Positions 34,584 through 45,385 of a DNA stretch of 64,000 nt are shown piece by piece. The notes beneath the pieces are model-generated. The model was not told where the DNA came from, made no database searches, and saw only the letters and a program-made list of their open reading frames with translations. The DNA is from Hemileia vastatrix. Lineage: Eukaryota; Basidiomycota; Pucciniomycetes; Pucciniales; Zaghouaniaceae. Every line of letters begins with the position of its first letter. The first letter of the stretch is position 1. The DNA is taken from contig JASXTE010000007.1 of NCBI GenBank assembly GCA_030280995.1, forward strand, positions 10,321,001 to 10,385,000. Direction: 5' to 3'. The translations under genes and the position numbers were made by a program.

Positions 34584-37091
34584 TCATTTTTGAGCATGAT
34601 TTCTACATAGTTGTTGCATTTGAAGAAAAGATTTTACACCAGGATGTATATCCAATTTAGGTATTTTGTATTTGAGAATTAGGGCAGGAGTATTGAGAAC
34701 ATATCCAAGCCAGAGCTCAAAAGGCTTTCTTTGAGTAACAGAATGAACAGTGCTATTATAAGCAAATTCTAACACAGGAAGTAAGGTAACCCAATCATGA
34801 GTGAATCTGTCATTATCTTTATACTCAAGGCCAAAGGCACAATATCTTCTTATCATGTCCTCTAAAGTCTGAATCATTCTTTCAGCTAAACCATCAGTCT
34901 GAGGGTGATGGGCAGTAGAAAGTTTCAGATCACAACCACAAACATCCATCAGAGACATCCAAAATTCAGAAGTAAATTTAGGTTCTCTGTCAGAGATTAT
35001 GGCTTTAGGAAAACCAGCAGTATTAAACATTTGAGACCACCATAAGAAAGCTAATTCTTTAGTGGAAACATCCTTGTGGGTAGGGATAAATTTACACATT
35101 TTTGTGAATCTGTCCACAATAACCCAACAAGAGTTATAACTGTCTTTACCAGCAATAGGTAATCCTGTTACAAAATCCATGTTTATTATTTGCCATGGAG
35201 CATCAGGAGGTTCAATATTTTGCATTAATCCTGCTCTTTTACCAGTTAATCTTTTTGATTTTTGGCAAGAATCACAAGATTCAACATATAATTTTGTGTC
35301 TTCAGACATATTAGCCCACCAAGAAGTGTTCTTAATTCTGATCATTGTTTTATCAAGATCAAAATGTCCAGCTAATATGTCATCATGACAAATTTTCAAG
35401 ATGATTTCTTTCATAGAAGGAGGAATAACAATAACATTACTCAACTTTCTTCTATAATATAGATATCCTTCATCAATTGAAAATTTACCTTTTTCCAAAG
35501 TTTTTTGGTACTTTGGTGGAAGGGTTTTAATTAATGCTTGTATTGAAGCATTCTTTGGATTGTTTAATATGGTGCATAACTTTTTCAAGTCCGTGTCCTT
35601 ATCATATGATTCCAGAATAAGCTGTAATAGCTTTTCCTCCATATCAACCACATATATCCCATGTATATGAATAATTTCATCCTCAGGATCATACGCAGGA
35701 TTAGAGTCATTATTTGGCAAAGGTAACCTAGATAACATATCCACATTTGAGTGAACAATACCAGCCCTATGAATAATTGTCATTCTCCCTCTGTACTCTT
35801 GAACAGCCAGCTGCCATCTGAACATATGTCTGTTAGGTGTTTTCAAGTTTAAAAGGGATTTAACTGCACTGCAGTCAGTGACAAGTTCAAATTTCTGGTC
35901 ATCTAGGTAATAATGAAGCTTTTCTAGAGCCCATACTACAGCTAAACACTCTAATTGAGTAGCACCATATTTCAATTCACCATTTCTCAAGGTTCTTGAA
36001 ATATAACAAATTACTACTTCTGAAACTTTATCATTTATCACTTGTTTTTGATGGAGGGCAGCACCAAGACCAATGAAACTGGCATCAGTGTACAAAACAA
36101 ATGGTTGATTAAAGTCAGGTAAAGAAAGAATTGGTGCTGTCATCAAAAAGTGTTTCATAGTGTCAAAGGCTCTTTGTCTTTCAATATTCCAGACAAAAGC
36201 AACATCCTTTCTAGTTAATTGGGTAAGGGGTAAAGCTATGACTTGGTAATTTTTAATATACTGTCTATAGTATCCACACATTCCCAAAACACTTTGGAGC
36301 TCTCTCACTGTTGTAGGAGCCTTCACCTGTTGTATGGCTGCAACTTTGTTCTGGTCAACACATATCTGTAAGCCTGAAACAACATGACCAAGAATTTTTA
36401 AAGAATGGAAACCAAATTTACATTTCTTCAAAGCAAGTGTCATATTTATTTCATCCATTTTCTGGAATACTTTATACAGGTGTTTAAGATGGTCCTCAAA
36501 TGTTTTTGAGAATATAATGATATCATCAATATAAACCATCAGCCATCCTTCAATTATCTCCTGATGGAATGTGTTATCCATTACTTGTTGGAAAACTGAA
36601 GGGGCATTTTTAGGGCCAAATGGCATCCTAATATACTTATAAATACCCATATGAGTGGCAATCATCAGAAAGTTCTGAGAATTTTTCTCAACAGGTACCT
36701 GGTGATATCCTTTATTACCATCCAAACAGCTGATATATTTAGCACCCTGTAAAGTAGCATGTATAGAGCTGATTCTAGGTAAAGGGTAGATATCATCAAC
36801 AGTATAAGTGTTTAGTGCTCTATAATCACCACATAACCTGGCTTTATCTTTCTCATAAGAAATTAGGACAGGTGAGATAACACAATATTTAGGTGTTTCA
36901 ACTACCTTTTCAATAATATTCATTTTTAAAAGGGTAGAGATATTGTCTTCAATATCTTTTCTCTTTGTGGGAGAAGCAGGATAAGGCTTCTTCTTTAAAC
37001 TAGGTGGTATATCAGTTAATGGGCAAGACAATGAAAGTTTCATTTCCTCTTTAACTAATCCCAGTTCATGTGACCCATGAGCAAAGGCCAT
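34584..37091 (-). pseudogene. Reverse transcriptase, RNase H and integrase core (element B)
   Basis: 835 uninterrupted codons. Reverse transcriptase contains CLDGNKGYHQV and YIDD. RNase H contains LYTDASFIGLGAAL and TDCSAVK. The RNase H-integrase linker, frameshifted in A, is intact here. Integrase has its HHCC zinc module (HDDILAGHFD...CDSCQK) and the D, D, E residues in MDFVTGLP, SDREPKF and GLAERM. Strong similarity to A throughout. This is the longest intact pol stretch in the window and would be the best query for the family. Confidence 0.94.
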
Positions 37092-37100
37092 AGGAAAAGA

Positions 37101-38390
37101 TTATATCAAGTTAATGATTGAATCTTTATCCTCACCAGAAAGTTGTTCTCCTAAAGAGGAATTGTCAATTTCAGACAAAAGGGCATGCATCTCTTTTGTG
37201 GATCTTCCTTTATATTGAACCACAGAATTACATTTGTTCAATTCTGGTTTCAATAATTTTTTATGGGAGGAAATCTTAAATTTTCTCTTCCCATTCATCC
37301 CCATTGTGAAACATTGGTTTGAAGGATCCAATTTTATGCCATACTTGGTTAAAATATCATTTTATACAATAAACCAATTGCTCAAGTTATCATTTTTCAT
37401 GAAAACAAAATCACAAATAGCTCTTACAAAACCATGATTATATTTAAAAAACACTGTAGCTTTGTATTTCCCAATGGGGGAAAAAACAGAGCCATACCCT
37501 CTCCAACATTCAGAAATGATAGGCATCAGTTTAGATTTATAGTCTTGGTCTACTGAAGCAAGTGCTCTTTCATATACTACACTTCCTCCAGCTCCAGAAT
37601 CCAGAACAACTACAATGCTGGTTCCATTGATCAAGACTGGTGCCTTAAGAGGGGCAATAATAATTGAGCTATCCTCAATGTTCTTTATTATCTTAGCATC
37701 CTCAACTGTAGATAAAGCATTATTATCAATATCAATAGTATTTAAATAATGAATATCCTCTTCCAGCATCAAGATTTCATGTTGAGATTCATATGAAATA
37801 TTGCTGGCACAATCACTTGATGTATCATCCAGTACCACTGTGTCATCAGCATGTTCCTCTGTTTTTTCTACAAGATTTATCTTCTTGTCAAAAACATGGC
37901 CTTTCTTCCAAGGCTTTTTGCACTTGAAGCAAGTGTTTTTTGCATACTTTTTTGGTGCAACAGGGGCAGAAGGTTTACCAACCTTTTACAGAGGTTTCTG
38001 TTGGTAAGTGGAGGTTTTCTCCAAAGGGGTCCTAGGAATGAATCTTCTGGCATCATACTTATTGTTTAGAAGTATCTTATTGCAAGTATTAATGAAAGAA
38101 GAGGGTTCTTTGGAGAACTCAGTCCTAGCCGCTATCAAGTCTCTCAGAGACATTGGTAATTTATAGATGATCCTGTCCTTCCATAAATCAACCTCCATAT
38201 TTGGGTCCATTGCCCTTAAGATTTTTACAAGTTTCATTAAAAACTCAATAGGTTTATCAGTAGAAGAGCTATATCTAGTTTCCTCATACTGCCTTTGTTG
38301 AGCCATTCTGAACTTGGAGTCACCAAATTGTGCTTTAATTAATTTCTTCCAATCCTCCCATGAGTAGTCATTCCCATCCAGGAGAAAAGA
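37101..38390 (-). pseudogene. Gag C-terminal half and protease (element B)
   Basis: Same frame as the upstream Gag and downstream Pol, with stops at about 37986, 37362 and 37101. The knuckle reads CFKCKKPWKKGHVF, so the last Cys of CX2CX7HXC has become Phe. The protease core is VVLDSGAGGSVVYERAL. Each stop sits at a codon that is sense in A, so they are point lesions. Confidence 0.87.
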
Positions 38391-40115
38391 TTAATACCAC
38401 ATCAGGGCAACATTAGTGAACAAAGAAATTAACTTGGACACAATTTCCTCATCTGGGAGTTTGTAAGAATTTTTTAAGTTATCAATTCTGCAAATAAATT
38501 GTTGCCAATCAGAGGAAGAATCACCATCAAATGTTGGGTACTGGTCAAGTTTTGGCCAATTCTTTTGATTTGAAGGAGTCTCCTTAGTACTAGCTTGTTT
38601 CTTAGTAAGAAGCAGCTGTAATTTCTCTAATTGTGCTGAAATCTCATTGTTTAATCCTTCTGTTGCAGATCCTGGTGCATCATCAGTTTTTGATGGAAAC
38701 TCAGTGTTATCAACAGGTATTTCTGGAGCTATTTTTACTTTAGATGAGCTAGCCACAGGTACTATTTGAGCATCCTGCACTATATGTTCCTTCACATAAA
38801 TGTCAGAATATTTTTGGTCATTTAACAATGAGTTCAATTTTTCTTCAATGGTTGTTAGTCTTGTTTTCATTCTTGGAAGACTAGATAAACTCTCATTGAT
38901 AGTTGCAAAAGATATTTGATTTTTATTTTGAAAAGATGACAAATGGTCATTCAATCTTTTCAGATTTATCTTATCTATCTCTACCTCCTGGCAACAGGCA
39001 GATACAGTATCTTTTAGTTTAGACAAATCATTTTTTATATTTTGCCATAAAGCAACTTTCTTTTCATGGGTTGCTTTTTAATGAGACAATTCATCAGAGA
39101 CTCTCTGTGATTCACTTCTTAATGCTTGATAAACCTGATCAGTTAACAAACTATTATATCTCTGAGTCAATTGCATATTGTTCATTATATGATTTTGCTT
39201 GGCAATAATATCTCTCAAGTGCTCATCATTAATTCTTGCTACATCTGGAGTGTTTCTCAATAAAGAAACTGAGTAACTTTCCAGATTCTCATAGAACTCA
39301 GGGTCAAGAGTCTCATCAATCACAGCCATCTCAGGATTAATCATTGAGGTAGCAATTAAAAGTAAAGGATTTGATACATGAGTGATTTTTCTACTACTCC
39401 CAGCCTCTATAGGTCTCAAAGTTTTATCCTCCCTTCCTGATTTACCTGAAGGAACAGAGTCAGCCACAAGAAAAGGCACTTGAGAATCAATAGAGGGACG
39501 TACCAGGGTTTGCTGGGTATCACCATATTGGTCTTTCTTCTTCTTTTGCCTCCTTGATAAGGGTGGGGAGGAGTGGGGTTGACCTGGTTGGGCCTTGATG
39601 GACCTGCCTGAGGTAACTGATGCTGGTTTTGAGCCAGGTAGTCCCACTGAGTGTTCAGCCAGTCCCACTGCCACTTGGACACTTCCACCTTCTCTTGGGA
39701 CTGGGGAGCCAATTGTTGTTGATCCCTGGGAGGAAGAAATTTCTTCTTCTCTTGGAGAAAAGTATCTGTTCTTCTCACCTTTTCTTCCAAAGCATCTACC
39801 CTTACCTTTAGTCTCAAGCTTTCTGTCCTTAACTCCTTTATGTGAGTAGACAGATTATTTACCTGCTGAGAAAATTGCATCTTTTTTATCCTGAAGCCTT
39901 TTGGAAGCTCTTCTGGTGGGTTTATCATAGGCTTCTGATCCTGAGTTGTGTCCACTAGGATTTCTACTTCTTCCATCTCTACATCCTGTTTGGGGCAAGG
40001 ATTTATTAGTTTGAGAAATTCTTCTTGTTAAAGGAGAACTTACAGAAGTAGGCTGATCATAATCAATTAAGTCTAGTTCTTCTTCACGTGCAGAAGAACC
40101 ACTTTGGTCAGTCAT
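38391..40115 (-). pseudogene. Gag N-terminal region (element B)
   Basis: It starts with the ATG at 40115 (MTDQSGSSAREEELDLIDYD). Stops in frame lie at 39855, 39078 and 38391. It has the same plan as A: a Ser-rich basic N-terminus (RRASKRLQDKK), a low-complexity segment overprinted by ORFx, a coiled-coil middle, and the capsid-like block YPTFDGDSSSDWQQFICRID. The stop at 39855 lies inside the region where ORFx remains open. Confidence 0.85.
39416..39976 (-). CDS. Overlapping ORF nested in gag, +1 frame (ORFx, element B copy)
   Basis: The ATG at 39976 lies 139 nt downstream of the gag ATG, in the +1 frame as in A. Conserved blocks in order: PPEELPKGFRIKK, coiled coil NNLSTHIKELRTESLRLKV, EKVEVSKWQWDWLNTQWDYL, QAGPSRPNQVNPTPPHPYQ, GGKRRRKT and SKPW. 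The TAA that ends the A and C copies after PW is TAC here, so the frame runs on for about 28 extra codons. The frame stays open across the position where the Gag frame of this same copy carries a stop. Confidence 0.6.
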   Translation of the reverse strand: MEEVEILVDTTQDQKPMINPPEELPKGFRIKKMQFSQQVNNLSTHIKELRTESLRLKVRVDALEEKVRRTDTFLQEKKKFLPPRDQQQLAPQSQEKVEVSKWQWDWLNTQWDYLAQNQHQLPQAGPSRPNQVNPTPPHPYQGGKRRRKTNMVIPSKPWYVPLLILKCLFLWLTLFLQVNQEGRIKL

Positions 40116-40139
40116 TTTAAGATTCTACTGAAATGAAGA

Positions 40140-41166
40140 AAAGAGACAATAAGATTAATTAGTCTTTATTTTTGATTTTTAAAAAAAATAAAATAAATAA
40201 AAAAAAATCTTTTTCAGGATAAAAATCAACTTAAATAAAATTAATTTATTAATAGAAAAAAAAATTTAAAACCAGGATTATAATATAATCAACTGTAGAA
40301 ATAAATTAGAATTTTTATTAATAATTTTTAATTATTTATTTTCAGGATTTAAATCAACTAATTTATTACCAGGACTTATTGTCAACTGAAGTAATCAAAT
40401 ATGAAACTTTATTAATTTAACAAAATTTTATTAAACTGATAACTTAACTACCAGGACTTAATGTCAACTGAAGTAATTAAATATAAATTTTTATTTTAAA
40501 ATTTTATTGAGCTTGATCACTTAATTAACAGGACTTAATGTCAACTGAAATAATTAAATGTGAGTTGTATTAATTAAAATATTTATTGAATTACCAGGAC
40601 TCAAAGTCAACTGAAGTAATTAAATATTAATTATATATTAATTAAAAATATTATTGTCAGGACAATTTGTCAACTGGAACAATTAAATTAATCAGGACAA
40701 ATGTCAACTGAAAAATTATAAATAATATTAAAATATAATTAATTTATTACCTCTGGGACCAAGAACACTTATTGCTCTATTATGGTCTACCAGGAAAAAT
40801 AAAAAAAAATATAATAATAAAAATAAAGTCCAATTACCAGACACCTCCCCCTGAAAAATGAGCAAATTAATGCCACTTACAGAGTGCTGAGTAAAAGGAA
40901 ATACGTAGAAAATGAAGAGTGAAGAGTAGGCCACAAATAGTAATAACAATAATTACCACAATATATACGTCGTTTAGTCAGTATATGAACATAAATTTTG
41001 GAGCGCGGTTCGATTCCCGTTCGCAGCAAAAAACATTGTCACGTGACGTATGACGTTCGTTGTTTTCTCGCTTTCTCGTCCTTTACAGGTACTTCGCACA
41101 CCGATGGTCCCCTCGATTACGCCTCAAATATTGTTGCGCCGTTGATAATTCAGAAAGGCCGCAAAT
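40140..41166 (-). other. 5' leader of element B with repeated CAGTTGACATTAAGTCCTGG motif
   Basis: About seven copies of a motif read on the sense (minus) strand as CAGTTGACATTAAGTCCTGG lie between about 40340 and 40710. They are spaced about 45-95 bp apart and separated by AT-rich sequence. A block shared with element C (GAGCAAATTAATGCCACTT) follows at about 40859-40880. A tRNA T-arm-like stretch lies at 41007-41027. No coding frame. Confidence 0.65.
41007..41027. other. tRNA T-arm-like sequence / perfect B-box in leader of element B
   Basis: The plus strand reads GGTTCGATTCCCGTTCGCAG. The first 11 bases match the RNA polymerase III B-box consensus GGTTCGANTCC exactly. In element orientation it reads as the complement of a tRNA 3' half, like a primer-binding site, but it lies 140 bp inside the LTR edge. 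Element C has a copy at 63552-63570 and element A a weaker one at 22586-22606. No D-arm or anticodon arm accompanies it. Confidence 0.5.
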
Positions 41167-41959
41167 TTTCAAGGTACGCTTTTGGTCTAGAAGATTTGGT
41201 ATGAAGTTTCTATGAGGATTTTAAGGATTTTAAATAAACTCTCAAAAATTTGGTACATATTTCTTAATCAAAGTGATTTGTTACTCAAATATAAGAGGTA
41301 GGGTTTAAATATTGTTATAAGTTATTGATTAGAATCAGGCTCTTGTAACTACTAATGAGAAAGGATATGAAAATAAGTATTGTGTTAATAAAGTAAGTTG
41401 GTAAAAGGAATGAATAAAAAACAACCAAAAGAGAGGCCTTATATAGGCAAAGGAGGGACAAAGCACGGCAATTAAATTCTGAAAAAATTAGTATGAGAGA
41501 GAGAGAAAAAGAATATTCCAGAAGGAGTATTTTCAAATAATAAAGTTGTTCTAAAGAGAAGGCATCAAAAAGATGTATTTACAGAGTATGTCAGAAATAC
41601 ATCAATTTATTTAATATTTACTGTAGAAGTCAATTCTAAATATAAAATTTGAGTTTTTGTATATATTTAATATTATTTGAATATTAAAATCTTATTTTAA
41701 TTTAAAATCTATTTTTTAATATAAATCTTTATTTCTTCCAACCTTTCAAATGAGCACGGTGTTAGAGAAAAAATATAAGGGACAATTTTATATTTAATTT
41801 TAATTATTCATTTAATTTTATCATTCTGTAGTTAGTTAATTTATTATAAGTAATTTTAATGTAACTAATTTATAATTAAATAATTAAAATGATAAGGTGC
41901 GGCTTCATCCAGTAAATAATTAATTATTTCACTGGGTAAGTCTAGTAGCCTGGCTGACA
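41167..41959 (-). repeat. 5' LTR of element B
   Basis: 793 bp paired with 33253-34057. The inner terminus reads TTTCAAGG where the other LTR has TGTCAAGG, so one base of the terminal dinucleotide has mutated. Confidence 0.92.
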
Positions 41960-43795
41960 ATAAATATGAAAGATACAGACTGATCAAATACCAGTAGACA
42001 TGTTTCTGAGAAATACAAAATGAAGGAACTGAAGAAAATTCACACACAAGCTACTCTCCAACATAAAAGTGTCCAGCACAAGTTTGGCCAAACTTGTGCT
42101 GGACACTTTTGGTCATGTGCAGTCAGATGGGATCAATTCTCTCTATGGCAACAAAAAAACATTTTTTATTAAACTTCACTACAAGTAGTTTTGTTTAGCT
42201 GAATAATCCACCTTTCATTCTTCCCAACCTCAGGTGTATAATTTTTTATCTTTATAAAAAAAGGTCACTTATTAAAATTTAGCCCTGATGGCTCCCATTT
42301 GTTTCAACACTTCTACTGGCTCTTGAGAGCAAGAATTTTACTAGTATTTTGTTTTTCAAAATTGATCTCTTTGAGATTAATTTTACTTTTTTATTTCTCA
42401 TTTTTTTAATATCTATTTAAATTATTGTAAAGCTAATTATTTTCATACTTTTTTACTTTTATTTCATAATATTATAAAAGGTGTAACATCACCTGGTATG
42501 CATTTGGCACATTAGTTTTTTCTATACTTATAATATTAATAATATAATGGTGACAATAAATTAATCAAATGATATATATGAGTGAGGCACAAAGATCAAG
42601 TACCAATGGACATGTTTATAAGAAATACCAGATTAACTGAAGAACAGTTCTACCCTATCTACTCTCTGTCATAAATGTGTCCAGCACAAGTTCAGCCAAA
42701 CTTGTGCTGGACACTTTTGGTCACATGCAGTCTGGTGTGATTGATTCTCTCTCAATCATTGCACTAGAGGTTGTTTGATATGGCTAAATGGTTCTGCTGA
42801 AGTTTTGTTAAACCTCAGATCGGCACTTTTTTGTTTTTTCAAAAAAGCAATTATAGTCCAACTTTAGTGCCACTGTTGAGTGTTCACCTCAACATGTCTA
42901 CTTGCTCTTGATGGCAGTAATTTTATTTTAATTTTTTATTTCATATTTGCTTCCTTTAATTTTACCTTTTTATCCCTCATATTGCTTTTGTATATCAATT
43001 TATGTTTCATAAAACAAATCATTTTCATATTTTTTTACCTTACTTTAATAATATTATAAAAGGTGTAACATCACCCAGTATGCGTTGGGCACACGAGTTT
43101 TTGCTATACTTATAATATTAATAACATAATGGTGACAAAAAATCAATCAAATGATAAATATGAGTGAGGCACAAAGATTAAATACCAGTGGATATGTTTA
43201 TAAGAAATACCAGATGAACTGAAGAAAAATTCCACTCTAGCTACTCTCCATCATAAAAGTGTCCAGCACAGGTTTGGCCAAACTTGTGCTGGACACTTTT
43301 TTTCACATGCAGTCTGATGTGATCAATTCTCTCTATTGCAATGAAAATGAATTTTTCTTCAATAATTGCACTAGAAGTTGTTTGATATGGCAAAATTGTC
43401 ATCCTGAAGTTTTGGTAAAGCTCAAGTGGATTTTTTTTTATTTTTACAAAAAAGAAATTATAGTCCAAGTTTAGTGCTACTGGTGAGTGTTCACCCCATC
43501 ATGTCTACTTGCTCTTGATGGCAGGAATTTTACTTTAATTTTTAATTTCATATTTGATCCCTTTAATTTTACCTTTTTATCCCTCATATTGATTTTGGAT
43601 ATCAATTTATTTTTTGTAAAACAAATCATTTTCATATTTTTTTACCTTTACTTAATAATATTATAAAAGGTGTAACATCACCCAGTATGCGTTGGGCACG
43701 CGAGTTTTTGCTATACTTATAATATTAATAACATAATGGTGACAAAAAATTAATCAAATGATAAATATGAGTGAGGCACAAAGGTCAAATACCAA
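41960..43795. repeat. P2 satellite array, right part
   Basis: It resumes the monomer interrupted by element B. Palindromes start at 42069, 42677 and 43259 (spacings 608 and 582). Monomer similarity ends near 43795 in AAATACCAATTAATC. Confidence 0.9.
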
Positions 43796-44390
43796 TTAAT
43801 CAATAGTTCTTTTTAATATTATAAATTTTTTGATTAAATAAAATGGTAATAATGAATTATATTTTTCATCCACAATTCCACTCTAATGATTCCCACTGCA
43901 CAAAAAGGGTTCACTCAGTCCTTTCTTTACTGCTTGTGCATATATTTTATTGCCCACAGTACTACAATTTTTTGCAGTGATTATCCCACATCTGATTCAG
44001 GAATATTTTTGAACAATATAAGTTTTTTTCACAAAAGACCTTATCATATCCAATATCCCACAAAAAATACAACCTGTTTTTGTATTAAAACCCATTAATT
44101 ATTAAGAAATTGTTAAAATAATTAGATTAGACCCTGGCACATCTAGATCCATACCAACCAACCTAAAGTCTTTTCAATATTGAAAACAATTAAATAAAAT
44201 TATGATATCATACTAAATTATGGGCACCAACCATAATTCAGCACTTCTCATTTGCTCTGCTACAAAATGAGTGCATGTAGCATTTTTCTAACGTCGGACT
44301 GTTTTTCTTCCTTCCCTCACACCTTTAGTCCAGAATGAAAATTTAGTATCAGTTTTGGTCAAAATGGTTTGCCAGTGTTATCAGTATGCA
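43796..44390. other. AT-rich sequence, no gene seen
   Basis: It borders the satellite array. No coding frame with family resemblance and no clear repeat. Confidence 0.4.
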
Positions 44391-44760
44391 ATATGAATTC
44401 ATATTGCATATTTCTATTTATGCATAAAATATACTTGTTAAGCATCATTTTTTTGCATTTCTCAATCATTTTGCATATTCATTATACAGATTTGTATGCA
44501 TATTAATATATTTTATTCATATACATATATGCACCTTTTTTTTGCATATTTAATATGCATATTTTTAATGCATATTCAATATGCATATTTTTAATGCATA
44601 TTCAATATGCATATTTTTATGCATATTCAATATGCTTATTTTTATGCATAATCACTATGCATATTTTTATGCATATTTTTATGCATATTTTTTATGCATA
44701 TTTTTATGCATATTTTTTATGCATATTTATTCTTCATAGTCATTATGCATACACTTTAGA
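44391..44760 (+). repeat. ATGCATATT-rich degenerate tandem repeat
   Basis: Repeated units of the kind AATATGCATATTTTTATGC with a period of about 15-21 bp between about 44540 and 44735, with looser copies upstream. ATGCAT is itself palindromic. The 79-codon frame across it (MHIFNAYSICIF type) is a repeat translation. Confidence 0.8.
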
Positions 44761-44869
44761 TAGGCATTTCACATCAATCTTTAACATGCAATAAGTATCC
44801 ACCATGCAAATTCAAATGCATATGCATCTATATCATACATGCAACATATATTCAAGTTTAATATTTGAA

Positions 44870-45134
44870 TATTAAGGTATTCTAAGTGATGTTGTTCAAC
44901 CTTTTGCCAAACCTGAGATTAACTGATGTTCAATGTGGTTCCTAAGCTCTGCTCAAGGAGGGATTGTTCTGGATTCAATCTGTGAAAGTTTATTTTTTCA
45001 ATGTTTTTTCATTAGATTTGAAAACATAATTCTGACAGTCTCAGGATGGTTTCCCAAAAGTTTCCTGACAAATTCCTGATAGTTTCAAATAGAGGGAACT
45101 GCTAGCAGTTCACCCCCAGATTTCCCGTGGTGAT
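44870..45134 (+). repeat. Dispersed repeat R1
   Basis: Similar to 57735-58015. Shared blocks include TTGAATATTA-GGTAT, AAGCTCTGCTCAAG, TTTCCTGA and the terminal GCTAGCAGTTCACCCCCAGA followed by TTTCCCGTGGT. At 45096-45111 the end contains a perfect 16-bp palindrome GAACTGCTAGCAGTTC. Confidence 0.7.
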
Positions 45135-45385
45135 AAGCTTAGGTTAGATTGATTTGTGCTCAATTTGTGCTTAACAGAGGACCAAAATCAAGTTCTGGAG
45201 GATCAACTTGTGCATAATTTCAAATCAGTTGATATTCTGTCTATAATCAATCTGAGAATAAATGTACTTCCAATACAATTTTGTATATTTTTATAAAGTA
45301 AGAATAACCCTGGAATAATAAGAGACACTCTGGAGCTCAAAGAGAGGGGATTGCTAGCAGTTCACCCCCAGATTTTCCATGGTGA
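45135..45385 (+). repeat. Dispersed repeat R2
   Basis: It directly follows R1, ends with nearly the same motif (GCTAGCAGTTCACCCCCAGA, then TTTTCCATGGTGAT), and matches the spacer 26218-26467 of the large inverted repeat in the opposite orientation. Confidence 0.7.

Larger units (their letters stand above)
33253..41959 (-). mobile_element. Chromovirus B: Ty3-type LTR retrotransposon, full length, TSD ATAAA
   Basis: An 8707-bp element on the minus strand inserted into a P2 satellite monomer. Target duplications ATAAA lie at 33248-33252 and 41960-41964. Removing the element plus one duplication restores a 608-bp spacing between the palindromes at 32749 and 42069. LTRs are 33253-34057 and 41167-41959. 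Gag-Pol runs from 40115 to 34092 in one uninterrupted reading frame of about 2008 codons containing seven internal stop codons and no frameshift. The LTR is a different sequence from that of element A apart from the last ~13 bp (CCTGGCTGACA), although Pol is nearly the same. Confidence 0.95.

Noticed and set aside
41000..41030. A tRNA gene
   Set aside because: Only a T-arm and acceptor-like stretch is present, with an imperfect T-stem; no D-arm or anticodon arm lies upstream.
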